From: Branchiostoma lanceolatum
Taxonomy: Eukaryota > Chordata > Leptocardii > Amphioxiformes > Branchiostomatidae
Reading direction: 5' to 3'
Assembly: GCF_035083965.1 (NCBI RefSeq)
Contig: NC_089728.1
Location: 17,857,955 to 17,921,954 of the forward strand
Length of the DNA: 64,000 nt
Shown here: positions 45,313-57,282 of the stretch, one piece after another
How the letters are laid out: each line of letters opens with the position of its first letter
Position numbering within the stretch: the first letter of the stretch is position 1
Position numbers and translations under genes: made by a program
Notes under the pieces: model-generated
What the model saw: only the letters and a program-made list of their open reading frames with translations
Databases searched by the model: none
What the model was told of the DNA's origin: nothing

Positions 45313-45401
45313 AGTTTGAGATGCAGTTTTCTGGTTTTCTATAAGATCATGGTCCTGCCCCAGTTAACTTGCACTTCTTTCTGGCATTTGTAACTATCTT
45401 A

Positions 45402-48400
45402 TCAATTTGTCTTCTTCTCGTCTTCAGTGAAGGACTGTCCGTACTCGTTGACTCTGGTCTTGTCAACAGGATAGAGCCTGGAGAAAATGCAAAATCTTTA
45501 CAAAACAAAGCAACAAACACTAGTGGCAACATAACATTGTTGGCTAAAGCAAATTGTAACGTTAGTAAAATACATGACTCCCAAAACAAGCCTCCACCAG
45601 GCCTTCCTACGGGTGTATGGATCATAGAATTCGGCCAAAAAATAAGGAATAATTGGCCATTAGAGTCAGTCCATGGTGAGGGTCAATATTTCCGCTTACT
45701 GCGCCTGCAAATGCAACACTCCGGTGGCCAAACTTCCCCGGCAAATATTCTCCCTATAGCTGGCGTAGTTAGTCTGGTAGAGACTATCCCAAAACAGCCG
45801 TGGCACAGTTATCATACATTAATAAACTGCCAAGAGGAGGGAATAATAACAAGTTACCGTAAGGCCACACCAATTTAATTTGTCGGTTTACGGATTAAAG
45901 AAAAAATGCTAGTCTAAGATTGTAAAATCAACATGAAAACGGAATCGCAGAGGAAAGTTTGTACTTTGGTGCACACAGTTTCAGGGAGGGAACAGGGTCA
46001 GGTGCAAGTTTCCACCCCAGCCTTCTGTTTTCATGATGTCCTTGTGCTAAAATTAAAAAAAATCTGTTAACCAAGAAATTAAATTGGTGTGGCCTAAGTG
46101 CAATATGGTAAAGAGAATCCCTTTCTATCTTTCTATTAAGGCATTGAAGTTGTTAAAACCTAAAATAATATATAAGTTAAAACACTCCAATTTAAGTACA
46201 GAAAATATGAAATAATTACCATCTTTGGTACAGGTAGATGCCAAACACAACGTCGTCACGGAAACAGGCCATTCTGTGAGCCGTTGGCATGGTGATGATG
46301 AAGGCGAAGATGTCATCTATGAAGGTGTTGAAGGCCTACAAGAGGGCAAAATGATACACCTAACTTAGACTCTATTTTATGGCTTCATTCATGTACTGTA
46401 AATGCAGAAATGTTCGCGGTGGTTTTATGTTCACAGTTTTCGCAGCGACCGTTTCACCTCGAACTTAAAACCACGGCAAACATTTTGTCCAATACTGTTA
46501 GTAGCAGTATGTGACTATAGCACTGCCATGAAATAAAAACCACAGCAAACTCTCCATTTTCCCCTTAGCGCGAAATAAAAACCACGCGAACTTAAATGCA
46601 TTTACAGTATCAAATTTTATCAGTTGTGACTTGGTAAGTTTTATACATTCTAAATGGTTTTTACTTGTATACGGACAATTGTTTCTGTAATTCTTCGACT
46701 TCCATTCTTGGAGCATATACAGACTTTACTATTTGTGTGGAATGTAGGTTAATATTTTTGAAATGTCAAAGTGATGAACACACCTTGTACATAAAGGCTC
46801 TCCATGGTAGATGGGCTACAGATTTCAACTGAAACACAAACAGATTCCAAGTCAATGGCTTTATATTCATATATTCTTGATTTAAAATATTATACTAAGT
46901 CTTATAGGAATGTCAATGTTATGATTCTTAAGCACTCAATGGATGTTTTAACAAAACATAAAGCCTCAAACACTTACCTTGTAGTTGACAAACAGTTGTG
47001 GCAGCATGAAGAGGAACCCAAAGGCATACACACCTAGAAGTGACAGAGAGGAACTCATATAGGATTCAGCACAATTTTAAACAAAAACACTATGTGTTAT
47101 GCTGAAAGGCGGTTATACCGGCTGTACAGATACAGATATATGCCAGGCCTAGGCTGTATCAAATTGCGTAACGAGAAGTAAACTGCTCTGATAGGTTGAC
47201 TTACCGTTAACCAGGTTCCGTACAACCCAGGAGTACCAGCTGGAAAAGACAATAAAACCCAATCAATATTACATTGTGGTTCTTTCTGTCTTGACTTGTT
47301 ACGCAGCAAAATTGTTTTAAGAGGGTTAACACACAATGACTTTTAATAATACTTTACAGTTTCTACAAAAAAAAAATGAGTATACCATCTATGCTGGTGG
47401 GATTAGAGATTTCCTCACCTTTTGTGTGGTGTGTAGAGTAGAGAGTAGATTGCACCGGCAACACACAGGGGGTACAGGACATATGATAGGTACTGCATGG
47501 CCTGTGGAACAACATCCATGATAAAATTCCTGTGACCAATCATGTTTCATGTTTTACATTCAGTGACCAATCATGTTTCATGTTTTACATTCAGTTAATC
47601 ATGTTTTATGTTTTACATCAGTGACCAATCATGTTTCATGATTTACATCAGTGACCAATCATGTTTCATGTTTTACAGCAGTGACCAATCATGAGTACAT
47701 GTTTTACAGCAATGACCAATCATACTTCATGTTTTATATCAGTCTCCAATTCATGTTCCATTTTTACATCAATGACCAATCATGTTTCATGTTTTACATT
47801 CAGTGACCAATCATGTTTCATGTTTTACATTCAGTTAATCATGTTTTATGTTTTAGATTCAGTGACCAATCATGTTTCATGATTTACATCAGTGACCAAT
47901 CATGTTTCATGTTTTACATTCAGTGACCAATCATGTTTCATGTTTTACAGATTCAGTGACCAATCATGTTTCATGTTTTACATCATGAACAGTGACCAAT
48001 CATGTTTCATGTTTTACATGACTACCAGTTTACATTGTAACACTGTCCAGAGTACTGATTGGCTATCCAACCATGATCTTGTTAGCATGTTGGCAGTTGC
48101 TGTCATGACAGCCATTTTGGTAACAAGACAGATGAATATTGTACGACACATGCACGACTACCGTATCCAAGTACATCTTCAGTTTGCGATCGTACGACAA
48201 TCGTAAGATACCAAAAGATAAGTTAGTGGTACTCGCCTTAGAGTCAAACTCTGCTGTTTCTTGTTCTTTTTTAGAAACTGCACCCAACTGCAATGAGAAA
48301 CAACGCTTTTAGAGACAAGCCAACAATCAAATCAACAATCAGAACATTTCCCCATGATCATTTCCCTAAAGTTACCCATTGCTGTCCCTAGGTGAATCTT

Positions 48401-51400
48401 ATATATAAAAGTAAAAATCTTACCTGGAAAGATGGCTTCCTACCATTCCAAGTTATGGTAACCTTGAAGGCCTTTTTAACCTTCCAGATCTGAAAAATAA
48501 AGAGAAGACAAATGACCAGAGACCATTGCAATGCTTTCTTTGGTCCAAAACTCTTACATAGTACAAGACTGAAGAAGAAATTTAAACATGCACACAAATA
48601 TTTGTGAAATATCAAAGTATGATACAAGTCATTTTATCACCCTGATATTTTGCAATAGTATGTCATATACTGCGTTTTAAGAACACGGTAAAACAGCACC
48701 TTGGTTAGACGAGTATCAGCTACAGCAACTGCAAATGCAGAAATGTTCGCGGTGGTTTTATGTTCACGTTTCTGCTGCGACCGTTTCATTGCAAACTTAA
48801 AACCACCGCGAACATTTTTGTCCAACACCGTAGCAGCTTGTGACAGTAGCACTGCCGCGAACATAAAATCACTGCAAACACTCCATTTTTCCGTTAGCGC
48901 AAAATGAAAACCACACGAACTTAAATGCATGTACAGTATCACATTTCCAGTGCAGAGTTTGGACAGTACCAAGTTGAAAGAATTTGCAGTAAATAAGTAT
49001 AGTCAACCTCTATAAGAGTACCGATCCCTGTCGGTATGAGCACCAGTAGACTTGTCTGTTCATCCATCAGGTACAGGAAGATGATGATCTGACTCACACA
49101 GCGCCAAACAACTGTGGGTGGAAACAGCAGAAAACATCAACAAGTTAGCCAAATCAAATCATATGCAAGGCTGTACTGTAAATGCAATGATATTCACATT
49201 GATTTTATGCCCGCAGTTTTTCATTTTAAGCTTACAAAATTACGTTTAAGAAAATCAGTCTCAATATGTCATGAACTTCACTTTAATTTTTTTGGACAGA
49301 TGGCGTGAAATCTGTGTCCGTCTCAACAAGCAAATTTCCTTCCTGGGATAGAGGGACGGGTCCTGGAGACAGCCCTGATTTGTAAATGATTGACATCATG
49401 GAGACCTGACATCAAGACCAACTCACCCACGTTAGTGGACAGTCCCTATCATACATACACCCTCTCACCTGCTCTAGTGGACAGTCCCTCCATAGTGTCC
49501 TTATTCCTCCAGAAGCTGATGTCATTCTTGAAAGCCAGGAAGTCAAATAGAAGCTGGGAAGGGAAGGAAAGATACAGTAATTCTTGTTTCTTTCACTGTA
49601 ACTTTATGTTCACTGTTTTCCCAGTCACCTCTGTACCGTGAACTTATCATCACCGTGAAAAAACCTGTTGTCATTATTTATGATTCCTTCACACATCCAT
49701 TCCGTAAATCACTTGCCGCCACTGTGAAGTTTAAGTTCAGTGAAAATGTCCATTTTCCTTACACCATGAAATTTTGCTACCGTGAAGATGAAGGGAATTA
49801 CAGTTTATTTGTGAAAGTACTACTTACTGTAACGTAAGCTATTGTACTAAATCACGTAGTAGTACTATAAAAAGGCCTCAGTTAGATGGAAATACTAGTC
49901 TCTCAGGTTTAGTCAACAACACTAAGCTGAAGTTGTACAGGAATACAAATGTATATTTCCATACATGTCATTGGCGTTATCTTCTATCTGAGTAAGCTTG
50001 CCTTTCAAAGAATTTCAACAGACTTGAAACAGAAAATATCTGTACAAAAAGAAGAGTCTTACATGTAGCATGGACACAGCCACAGTCGCAGCCAGGAAGT
50101 AGAAGTTGGTGTCGGCAAATATTCCAACCAACTCATCAGTGTCTTTCTCTGTAAAACCTGCACAAACAACATGTAAGAATTGTTAGATGCCACAATGAAT
50201 TTCAAGCTTTCAATCTACTCCAGAATCAATGTGTTTGAAATAAAGAGGATAAATTGCATGAACTACATGTATGACTCAGGAAATAGCTAGCATAGCTCTC
50301 CTTTGGAAACTGTCACTGAGAATCGTAGGCATGGTTGCCCAGCCCTTCTTTGTTTGTTTTGTTTTGTTTATTGGTTTGCACAAATAAAAAAAGAAATAGA
50401 GGCAAACAAATATACAAAATATAACAATAGTGCAGGAGGAGGGAGGAAACCCGGAAGTCTTTTCTAAGCCGCCCTCCTATCAACGAACTAATGATAATAA
50501 TGAAATACAATTATAAAGTAGATAAACAATTTCTAAATACACTTCAGTAGAAGCAAATAATGGAACACAATAATACATATTAAATACATCAATAAGTATA
50601 TAATAAATAATAACATGCCAAGAAATACATGTAATACAAAATGAAAATCAGACTAATGACAAATTGAGATTCAAAAGTTGGAGGGGTCAGATAGCAGATG
50701 GTTTTTAAGGTTAAGTTTAAAAGATAACAGGGAAGAAAAATTCTTTGGGTGAAGGGGTAGATTATTCCAGATATTAATTTTTTGACTCTGAAGAAGGTGA
50801 TCGAAGAGGATGTGAGTCTTCAAGATGATGAACTTCACTCTGTCAAGCTCGACAGGGACCAGTGGAGATATTTGTGTCACCTCACAGAGGATAGGATATT
50901 TGGAGTTTCTTTTAGCACAACCAGGTAATCTCACCTGCTGACGTTTCGGTGTCTGTCAGACACCTTCTTCAGAGCTTCTGACTGGAGTACTGCTTCTCAC
51001 CGCTATAAATAGCCGATGTAGGTGGCCGATGTAGGTGGATCAGGAAGTCATCACCAGTGATGAACCGAGACGAGGGGGGATACAAGCTCAGCCATATTTG
51101 GGATTACGTTCTCGCCGCAAAAGCGCCACCTACATCGGCTACTTATAGCGGTGAGAAGCAGTACTCCAGTCAGAAGCTCTGAAGAAGGTGTCTGACAGAC
51201 ACCGAAACGTCAGCAGGTGAGATTACCTGGTTGTGCTAAAAGAAACTCCAAATATACTATGTTCTACCAACCTTATGAAATTATTTTCGGCTCACAGAGG
51301 ATGATCTGAACTCATGACTCACCCATAGTATGCAGGTGTTGAATAGACTGTTGTAAGTTAGTGTAGAGACGCAGACGACCAACAGAGATGGGGGAGTAGG

Positions 51401-54400
51401 TCACTTCCAAGGTCATCTGTCGACTTTCCTTCGACACAGGCTAGAAAAATGTTAAATACAGTTTTTATACAATTCGTAGCTCTGGGACAATGACAGCGCT
51501 GAGACGGAATTAGACCGGTTTCAACTTTCTGAAGAAACAGTTTTTTCACCAGTTATTACACATATTTTTGAGTGGACAAATTTCTTCTTTCAAACAGGAA
51601 AATCGAAAACTAGAATGTTTTTATTTATAATAATAATTGAATGTGGTTGATGCTAATATCTTGATAATTATTCATCATTTTATTTCAGTAAAGTTAATAT
51701 TTGCTGATTCACCTTCAGGTCTTTTAACCTTTGTCCAAGTTCATCGATGTAGAGCAGAGGGAGGTAGTCTCCTTCTGGAGACAGCCTGCATGCAACAGAG
51801 GGAGGGAATCCTTTGTTAGGAACTGCTCTAATGTGTCACCAAATACTGTTCCAGTCAAACTAACAATGCACCAAAATCGCACCAACTGTTGAAATGAAGA
51901 GAAAAAAATTACACTGTCCATATTCATTACACTGTCAATAATCATTAATTATATAATTCATATAATTATTCTTTTCATATGATTATTATTTTAATATGTA
52001 CAATTTTGATCTTTTTCTTTATAAATTGTAAGCTAAGTTTAACATTGATCATGTATAGCGTAAGTACATAGCACAATCACACTTATTATGTTTACAACTC
52101 AAAATTCATTTAGTAATTCCTCATCTCTTTCATAAATTTTGTTTCATTAGGATTTATGGTACAATTTCATTTTTTTTCTTTTGTTAATTTTGCTTAGTCT
52201 TGATTATGTACAATTTACAAAATTCCTATTGTCTAATTTCAAGGGGAGGCTCATGAAAAACCACCTACTAGGCTTCTGCCCCCCCCTTGCATGTTGTTTT
52301 GCCCTTTTTATTTTTGTTTTCAAATATTTGTATATATGCGAATAAACATTAATAAGCAAACAATAAACAATACACAACTATGTACAATTCTTTGTAACAA
52401 ATCATTCAGCTCAGAACGTTACTCCTTTTTTACCTTTGTCACGAAAGAGACCAAAATCTCATGTCATGCTGACATTTGGATATTGAAGTCTATCGCTCAC
52501 ATCTATCTCATTAATTATTCATGCACACCTGTTACGTCCTACAATAAAAGGTGTGACTACACAATAACATTTCTCACATTGTTATCATACATCATAAAAC
52601 ATACATGAAGTACATCAGAGCAAGGCCACTGAACAAGACCCAAAATGTCATGATGATAACAAAAGTCAGCTTTTTCCTTTTTACTTATTAATAATTTCAT
52701 ATGCAATTTGCTTTTTTTTCTTTTTCCTTTTTTTTACTTTCAGGAAAAGGAAAACATGAGACAAGTATGTTATAGACAGGGCTGTCTCCAGATCTGATTT
52801 TTTTTGTCCCACTCATTGTTTGGGAACGAATGTTGGTATTAATTTTCGTTATAAAATCTTGCAATTTTAAAGAAACCCAGAGCATTTTATGAGGCTTAAA
52901 AACTGGAAATATTTTAGTTGCTGTAATTTTTATGAAATTGACATCTAATGCTACTGCCTACCACATTTGTGTGCGGGTTTCTTATCAAAAGTGCTCAAAA
53001 GCAACACAAAAATAAGCTACATGGTGATCTTTTAGTTTCATGCGCTTAGTGTAAATAGACCGATACCATAGCCCCGCCCACCTCAAGTATCAAGCCTCAG
53101 AAAATGCTCTGGGTGCCTTTAAGCTTACAAAAATAAATTTTCATCAATTTCATGTCATTTTTTCTTACGGACAGGATGCAGCTTTTTTGCTTCAACTTGA
53201 AGTTTAAGGCAGAAGAATGACATCCGACAATCAAAAGAATGATATCAAAGCTGACTATCATAATGATACTAGTACAAAAGTACTGATGCTATTCAAACAT
53301 TTCACAGATAGGGTTGTGACCTATGAACCGAACCTTGACCTTCCTGACCCACCTGATGAGCCTATACAGGTTATGAAGATGACCATGATACTAAACCAAA
53401 GTATTGATGATACTAGTATTCAGACATTTCACAGATAGAACAGTGACCTATGACCCGACCCTTGACCTTCCTGACCCACCTGATGAGCCTGTAGAGGTCA
53501 CCAGGTACACTGTACCGGTCCAGTAGCAGTGTCTCTTCCATCACGTTCACAGCCAGCTTAGTCTTCCAGTGGGTGATGGGAACATCAGGGGAGAGGCCAG
53601 AGTTCTGAGGAGAAGTTACAATTGTTAATTGATCTATTGTACGGAACAGATAATATGAGAAACTGATGGATCAAACAGACTGGAAGGGCCTCTCATCATT
53701 TAGCAAAAATGATGATCTCAAATGTATTCTTTTACAAGGATCAAAAGGTTCAAAAGGTCCAACATATATGTAAATACAACAGTTACTGTACCAGTACATG
53801 CATGATTCAAAGAAAACACGGCAAAACAAAGACTGGTAAAATACTTGTGGAAACGTAAAGCTAAAGCAGTCTAGGTGAAGCATGATGCTTTTTATGGTAT
53901 ATAAAACCTTTGATGATGGATAGAAATCAATAATTTAGACACTAGAGAACAAAACCAACCACATTACTTAATACAACTGTTTACAGCATTGGTAATTGAC
54001 ACAATGGCAGATACTTAAGAAAGAAAAAAAAGTTGACTTGTAGATGTGTGGTACTGGAACAAAAAAGTGGAACAGATAATGTGACAGGAACTAAATTGTA
54101 TCTTCTTAGAACTCGTTAACATCAAGTACTGTAGGGGCATCCTGACTAAATGAAAAATGTTTACAATTAAATATGCAAAGGTTCGTAAAATATAACCAGC
54201 TGCTGCCACACTGCATGCCTGCGAAGCTGGTGTGTTATGCTGAATGGTGGTTATACTCTATATGTAGATGCAGATACAAAAAATATTCAAATCCTTACAG
54301 TTTTGTTGTTGTCTCCGAGAAGGTTGAAGCTCTCTGCCTCGGGTACGCTGTACTGTGTCAGCGGGGAAAACTGGTACACCGACCGCGAGTTCCCGAAAGG

Positions 54401-56528
54401 CGACTCGCCCTGCGGGTACAGGAAAATGTGCACGAAGAACGTTCCGTTATTCCGCGTTTTCTTCGGTAGACTGATGTTGAAGTTTCTGTGAATGGGAAAA
54501 AAGTAGGGTATGAGTGGTGGACTTAACAAATGAGTTTACATAATATCATACAAAAATGCATGGCCCTATCTTCTGTCTTGTTATGACTTATTGCAGTCAA
54601 ATTGTTACCTACTTGAGAAGTTGAGATAGATTTTAAGATCAATATTGGGCCAGACAAGGAACTAAGAACAGTGTTACTTTTTAAGCTTGTAAAAATCTTC
54701 ACACACATATATTGTGCAACATGCAAGTAAATTCACATAATCATATAATCATATATATGTTAGGCTTTCATATATATTTGCTGCATTGACTTCTGACTTT
54801 TCAAGATTTTATTTATCAATTCTTAAACCTATTTCAATATGTGTGTTCTCTGTATTTTTGTAGGAATTAAAAACTACCGGGTAAGCTCAACTACATAATG
54901 TCATATTTGTACATGTAGACCAGTGGATTCATTTATGAATTGTGCTTATTATTATAAGTGATAGCTAATAGAAAGATGTTAGTTGTATATTAATGATATA
55001 ACCTTTGTTCTTTGGCTCCTACAGTGAAGTTGTCAAACTTCCAGACCAGGTCCATAGAGCTACTGGTCGCTCCCTTACCCCGGGGGGAGGTGAACATGCT
55101 CAGCTGTGGGGGTGGGGGGAAGGAAGTAATAAGAAGCAACATCACACGCAATAAAACCTTATTACTAGAAGGTTGTGTGATGTTTTGATCATGTACAAAA
55201 TAACCTTAATTATGAAAATTATTACTACTGAGGTCAGAGGTCACCTTTGTAAACTTTACCAAAATTCCAAATAAAACATTTAAGACACAAAGTTTTATTG
55301 TTTCAATTGTTATCAATCCTAACATTAACATTCAATTTTCTATGTAAGTTAAATACAAATGCAAATTGATAATAAATTCTGTAAAAACTAAAAATGTTTT
55401 TCAGCGAAATTGCTTTGCTTCAATTTCCCGGTTACGATTGCATACACACTTTGACCATTATTGAAGATCCACCCATATTTTCATTGTTCCATTTTTTAAC
55501 CACCTGCTGAGTTAAAGGCCCACTATGTAGGATTTTGGCCCAAAAATTGAAAATATTCTTGTGAACAAATCTTAATGTTAATAGCGGGTACTGACATGTA
55601 CAACCCCTTTTCAGCGTATTTTCTTCATTATTTCGTCTATTTTGGGTGTTTGTGAACTGTACAAAAACAAAACAAAAACTCCCGGACACCACCTCTATAG
55701 TAGATAAACAACAACATCCCAGTGCACTGGAGGACCCCCATGGTGGTCTAATCACTTAGGCACACTTTAGACTGCCAGATGTCATGAAGCTCTTCTTCTT
55801 TGGAAACACTTATATCTTTTTCCAAGAGGGTAGAATACAACTATTAATTAATTATAGAGAGTCTACTTTGAAGGGTATCAACAAAGTGTGGTTATTTTCC
55901 CTTCAAAACTGCAAGAACTCTGGTAAGGATGATTTTTTACAGAAACTGGTGAACTGTAAACAGGCACCCCACTGGGCGATCAGCCTGATAAGAAGTACAG
56001 AAGCCATGTGTGGCCATGTGTTAGTTTCACACTGTGTGTTGTTTTGGATGGAGGATAACAGTTTTTTTAAGTTGTTTGTATGGTGCAGTAATGTTGTAAC
56101 CTCACTTCCTGAATATCTGTAAGCAATTCTATAGAGTTGATAAAGCTTGCTATGCAAAGAAACAGTAGGGAAATTTACTTTCTGTATTGGCCTAAAACTA
56201 CATAGTGGGTCTTTAACGTTATCAAAACACCTGTTCATCTCCGGTTATGGTAATGCAAAATTATATTCCATAACTTTGTGGCTTATTATATCATACAAAA
56301 GATGGGTGTATATTCTTAAACATGCATTTGTAGCTTTAAAGATTATAGTTTTTCCTAGCTGAAACTTACCTCTAGTTTGGGGTTCCTTGCGAGGAAAGGT
56401 TTTATACAAGAGGAGACATTCGGGTCGCACGGTGTGGGGTAGAACAAGTCGAACATGGTCCATACAGAATGTCCAACATACGCGATCCCCAAACCCAGTA
56501 AAATCGTGGTTAAAGACGGAAAATACAT
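45402..56528 (-). CDS. CLPTM1L: CLPTM1L (CRR9), multi-pass ER lipid scramblase-type protein
   Basis: CLPTM1-family membrane protein; the human protein scrambles glucosaminylphosphatidylinositol in the ER for GPI-anchor synthesis. Exons in order: 56370-56528, 55003-55103, 54299-54485, 53480-53604, 51713-51785, 51323-51440, 50063-50157, 49469-49553, 49008-49111, 48424-48489, 48237-48287, 47419-47501, 47205-47239, 46978-47033, 46784-46828, 46220-46335, 45402-45477. They total 1575 nt (524 aa plus stop; human 538). Diagnostic stretches: [57 protein letters not shown] and [18 protein letters not shown]. An N-terminal hydrophobic span (about residues 6-26) precedes a lumenal region with NGT and NVS glycosylation sites; several C-terminal membrane spans follow. 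The exon-11 donor is GC rather than GT. Confidence 0.95.
45863..46094. mobile_element. PIF/Harbinger-like MITE, family C copy 3 (inverted)
   Basis: GGCC ends in inverted repeat, flanked by TAA at 45860-45862 and 46095-46097. The body is the reverse complement of copies 1 and 2. It lies in CLPTM1L intron 16. Confidence 0.75.
46394..46609. mobile_element. Family A palindromic MITE in CLPTM1L intron 15
   Basis: Ends TACTGTAAATGCAG and ATGCATTTACAGTA, with 'gttcgcggtggttttatg' inside. Very similar to 48726-48938. Confidence 0.75.
47532..48018. repeat. About 16-copy, 31-bp minisatellite carrying CCAAT
   Basis: Unit GTGACCAATCATGTTTCATG plus TTTTACATTCA, lengths 27-36 bp. The order of variant units in 47532-47652 recurs at 47773-47890 (two standard units, one 'gttaatcatg' unit, one 'catgatttac' unit), so part of the array was itself duplicated. 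It lies in CLPTM1L intron 11, 31 bases from the exon-12 acceptor. Confidence 0.9.
48726..48938. mobile_element. Family A palindromic MITE in CLPTM1L intron 9
   Basis: 'gcaaatgcagaaatgttcgc' at the left and 'gcatgtacagta' at the right, with inverted 'aaaaccaccgcgaac' inside. A truncated sister starts at 49170. Confidence 0.7.
49170..49235 (+). mobile_element. Truncated family A MITE
   Basis: 'tactgtaaatgcaatgatat' followed by 'gattttatgcccgcagtttt' match the left end of family A. The rest is missing. Confidence 0.4.
49573..49804. mobile_element. Family B palindromic MITE in CLPTM1L intron 7
   Basis: 'tacagtaattcttgtttctt' to 'gaagggaattacagt'. Close to the copy at 4057-4293 along its whole length. 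Confidence 0.65.
50340..50934 (-). pseudogene. Degraded LINE 3' end, minus strand
   Basis: Minus-strand frame 50671-50934 ends in a pattern like INIWNNLP, then [11 protein letters not shown], the C-terminal signature of many non-LTR reverse transcriptases. AT-rich 3' sequence follows and ends in a (TGTTTTG)-type tract on the plus strand near 50350. No catalytic domain remains. It lies in CLPTM1L intron 6. Confidence 0.4.
50897..51254. repeat. Near-perfect foldback with about 130-bp arms
   Basis: Left arm 'tatttggagtttcttttagc' through 'ctataaatagccgatgtagg'; the right arm is its almost exact complement to 51254. The loop is about 95 bases. Arms contain 'gacgtttcggtg' and 'caccttcttc' words shared with 5750-5780. 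It lies in CLPTM1L intron 6. Confidence 0.85.
53265..53501. repeat. Tandem duplication (period about 130-144 bp) copying the CLPTM1L exon-4 donor
   Basis: Bases 53265-53371 and 53409-53501 share 'catttcacagatag', 'gtgacctatga' and an identical 'ccttcctgacccacctgatg'. The second copy contains the real exon-4 end (53480). The first gives the same exon-end word AGGCTCATCAG and donor GTGGGTCAGG about 130 bases into the intron. Confidence 0.8.
54110..54290 (+). repeat. LINE 3'-end fragment
   Basis: 'tgcctgcgaagctggtgtgt' and 'ggttatac' match 6095-6150. Preceding text 'aactcgttaacatcaagtac' is the decayed WNSLP-coding block. It ends 9 bases before the CLPTM1L exon-3 donor. A shorter relic is at 47096-47145. 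Confidence 0.5.
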
Positions 56529-57263
56529 TTTGTATTGTCCCAACAAAACATAAACGGACTATGAAGAGTTAAACATAAAAGCTAGCACGCAAAATCTGCC
56601 GTTGAAAACGAAACATATCACATTTTGTTGCCCATGCCCGGCGAACACGTCCGACCAATTCTTTTCTAACCCGGAAGTAAACAATATTCTGCGCACACTT
56701 TTGTAAGTCCGCTTGTAGAAAAATAGTGCAGATAAAGTTTTGTCGAATTTTAAGTGTTAGAAAATTTTACATAGACAATTTAGTCTGCAATTTATCTGAA
56801 ATATTAAAGTAATGTATTTTAATGGGATAATGGGAGAATAAGAACATATATTGTGATTCAGGAACTTATAACGCGGATGTATTTCCCCAACGAAATGTGA
56901 AGCGCTTTGAAAAGTTTGATGGATCAAAAGCGCCCCCTATTAACTTTTATCATTACTGCATGTAAACGTCTCAACTATTACAGCAAAATCAAGAAAATAA
57001 AATCTGTTTCTGTACACATTGCATCATAAAAGAATAGTTTGACACTCATATGTCTCATACATATGCTTTGATACATATTAAAAGCAATATAATAGTTAGC
57101 AGTCAAAGGTTAAAGGTCAAGGTAGATTTCCCGCCAACCAGCTGATCAGCGGGTTAATGATTGGTACATGTTGCTATATTTTAGGACTGGAGTTCGGCGT
57201 GTCTGGTTACTCCCCACTTTATTTCAGGCTATCAAAGGTCGGAGTCGCAAGTTTTATTGCAGT
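56529..57263. promoter_or_regulatory. Probable promoter region between CLPTM1L and the 57264 exon
   Basis: 735 bp with the CLPTM1L start on the left (-) and a candidate ATG on the right (+). Sequence is non-repetitive at both edges. No TATA box or X-box was seen. A shared promoter is only inferred from position. Confidence 0.3.
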
Positions 57264-57282
57264 ATGGCGGAGGCAGCGCCAA
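57264..57282 (+). CDS. Possible first coding exon of an unidentified plus-strand gene
   Basis: ATGGCGGAGGCAGCGCCAAG followed by GTACAT would encode MAEAAPR up to a phase-1 donor. The preceding 100 bases look like a 5' leader. No downstream exon was found before the retrotransposon remnant at 58860, so the gene, if real, continues beyond what I can recognise. Confidence 0.25.

Noticed and set aside
45369-45878. 169-codon plus-strand open frame
   Set aside because: It overlaps the CLPTM1L last exon on the other strand and runs into a Harbinger-like MITE; composition is not protein-like.
53217-53438. 73-codon plus-strand frame near CLPTM1L exon 4
   Set aside because: It is antisense to the duplicated donor region; its apparent repeats come from that duplication.
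55784-56238. Plus- and minus-strand open frames of 111-112 codons
   Set aside because: They mirror each other within CLPTM1L intron 1 and lack splice or codon signals.
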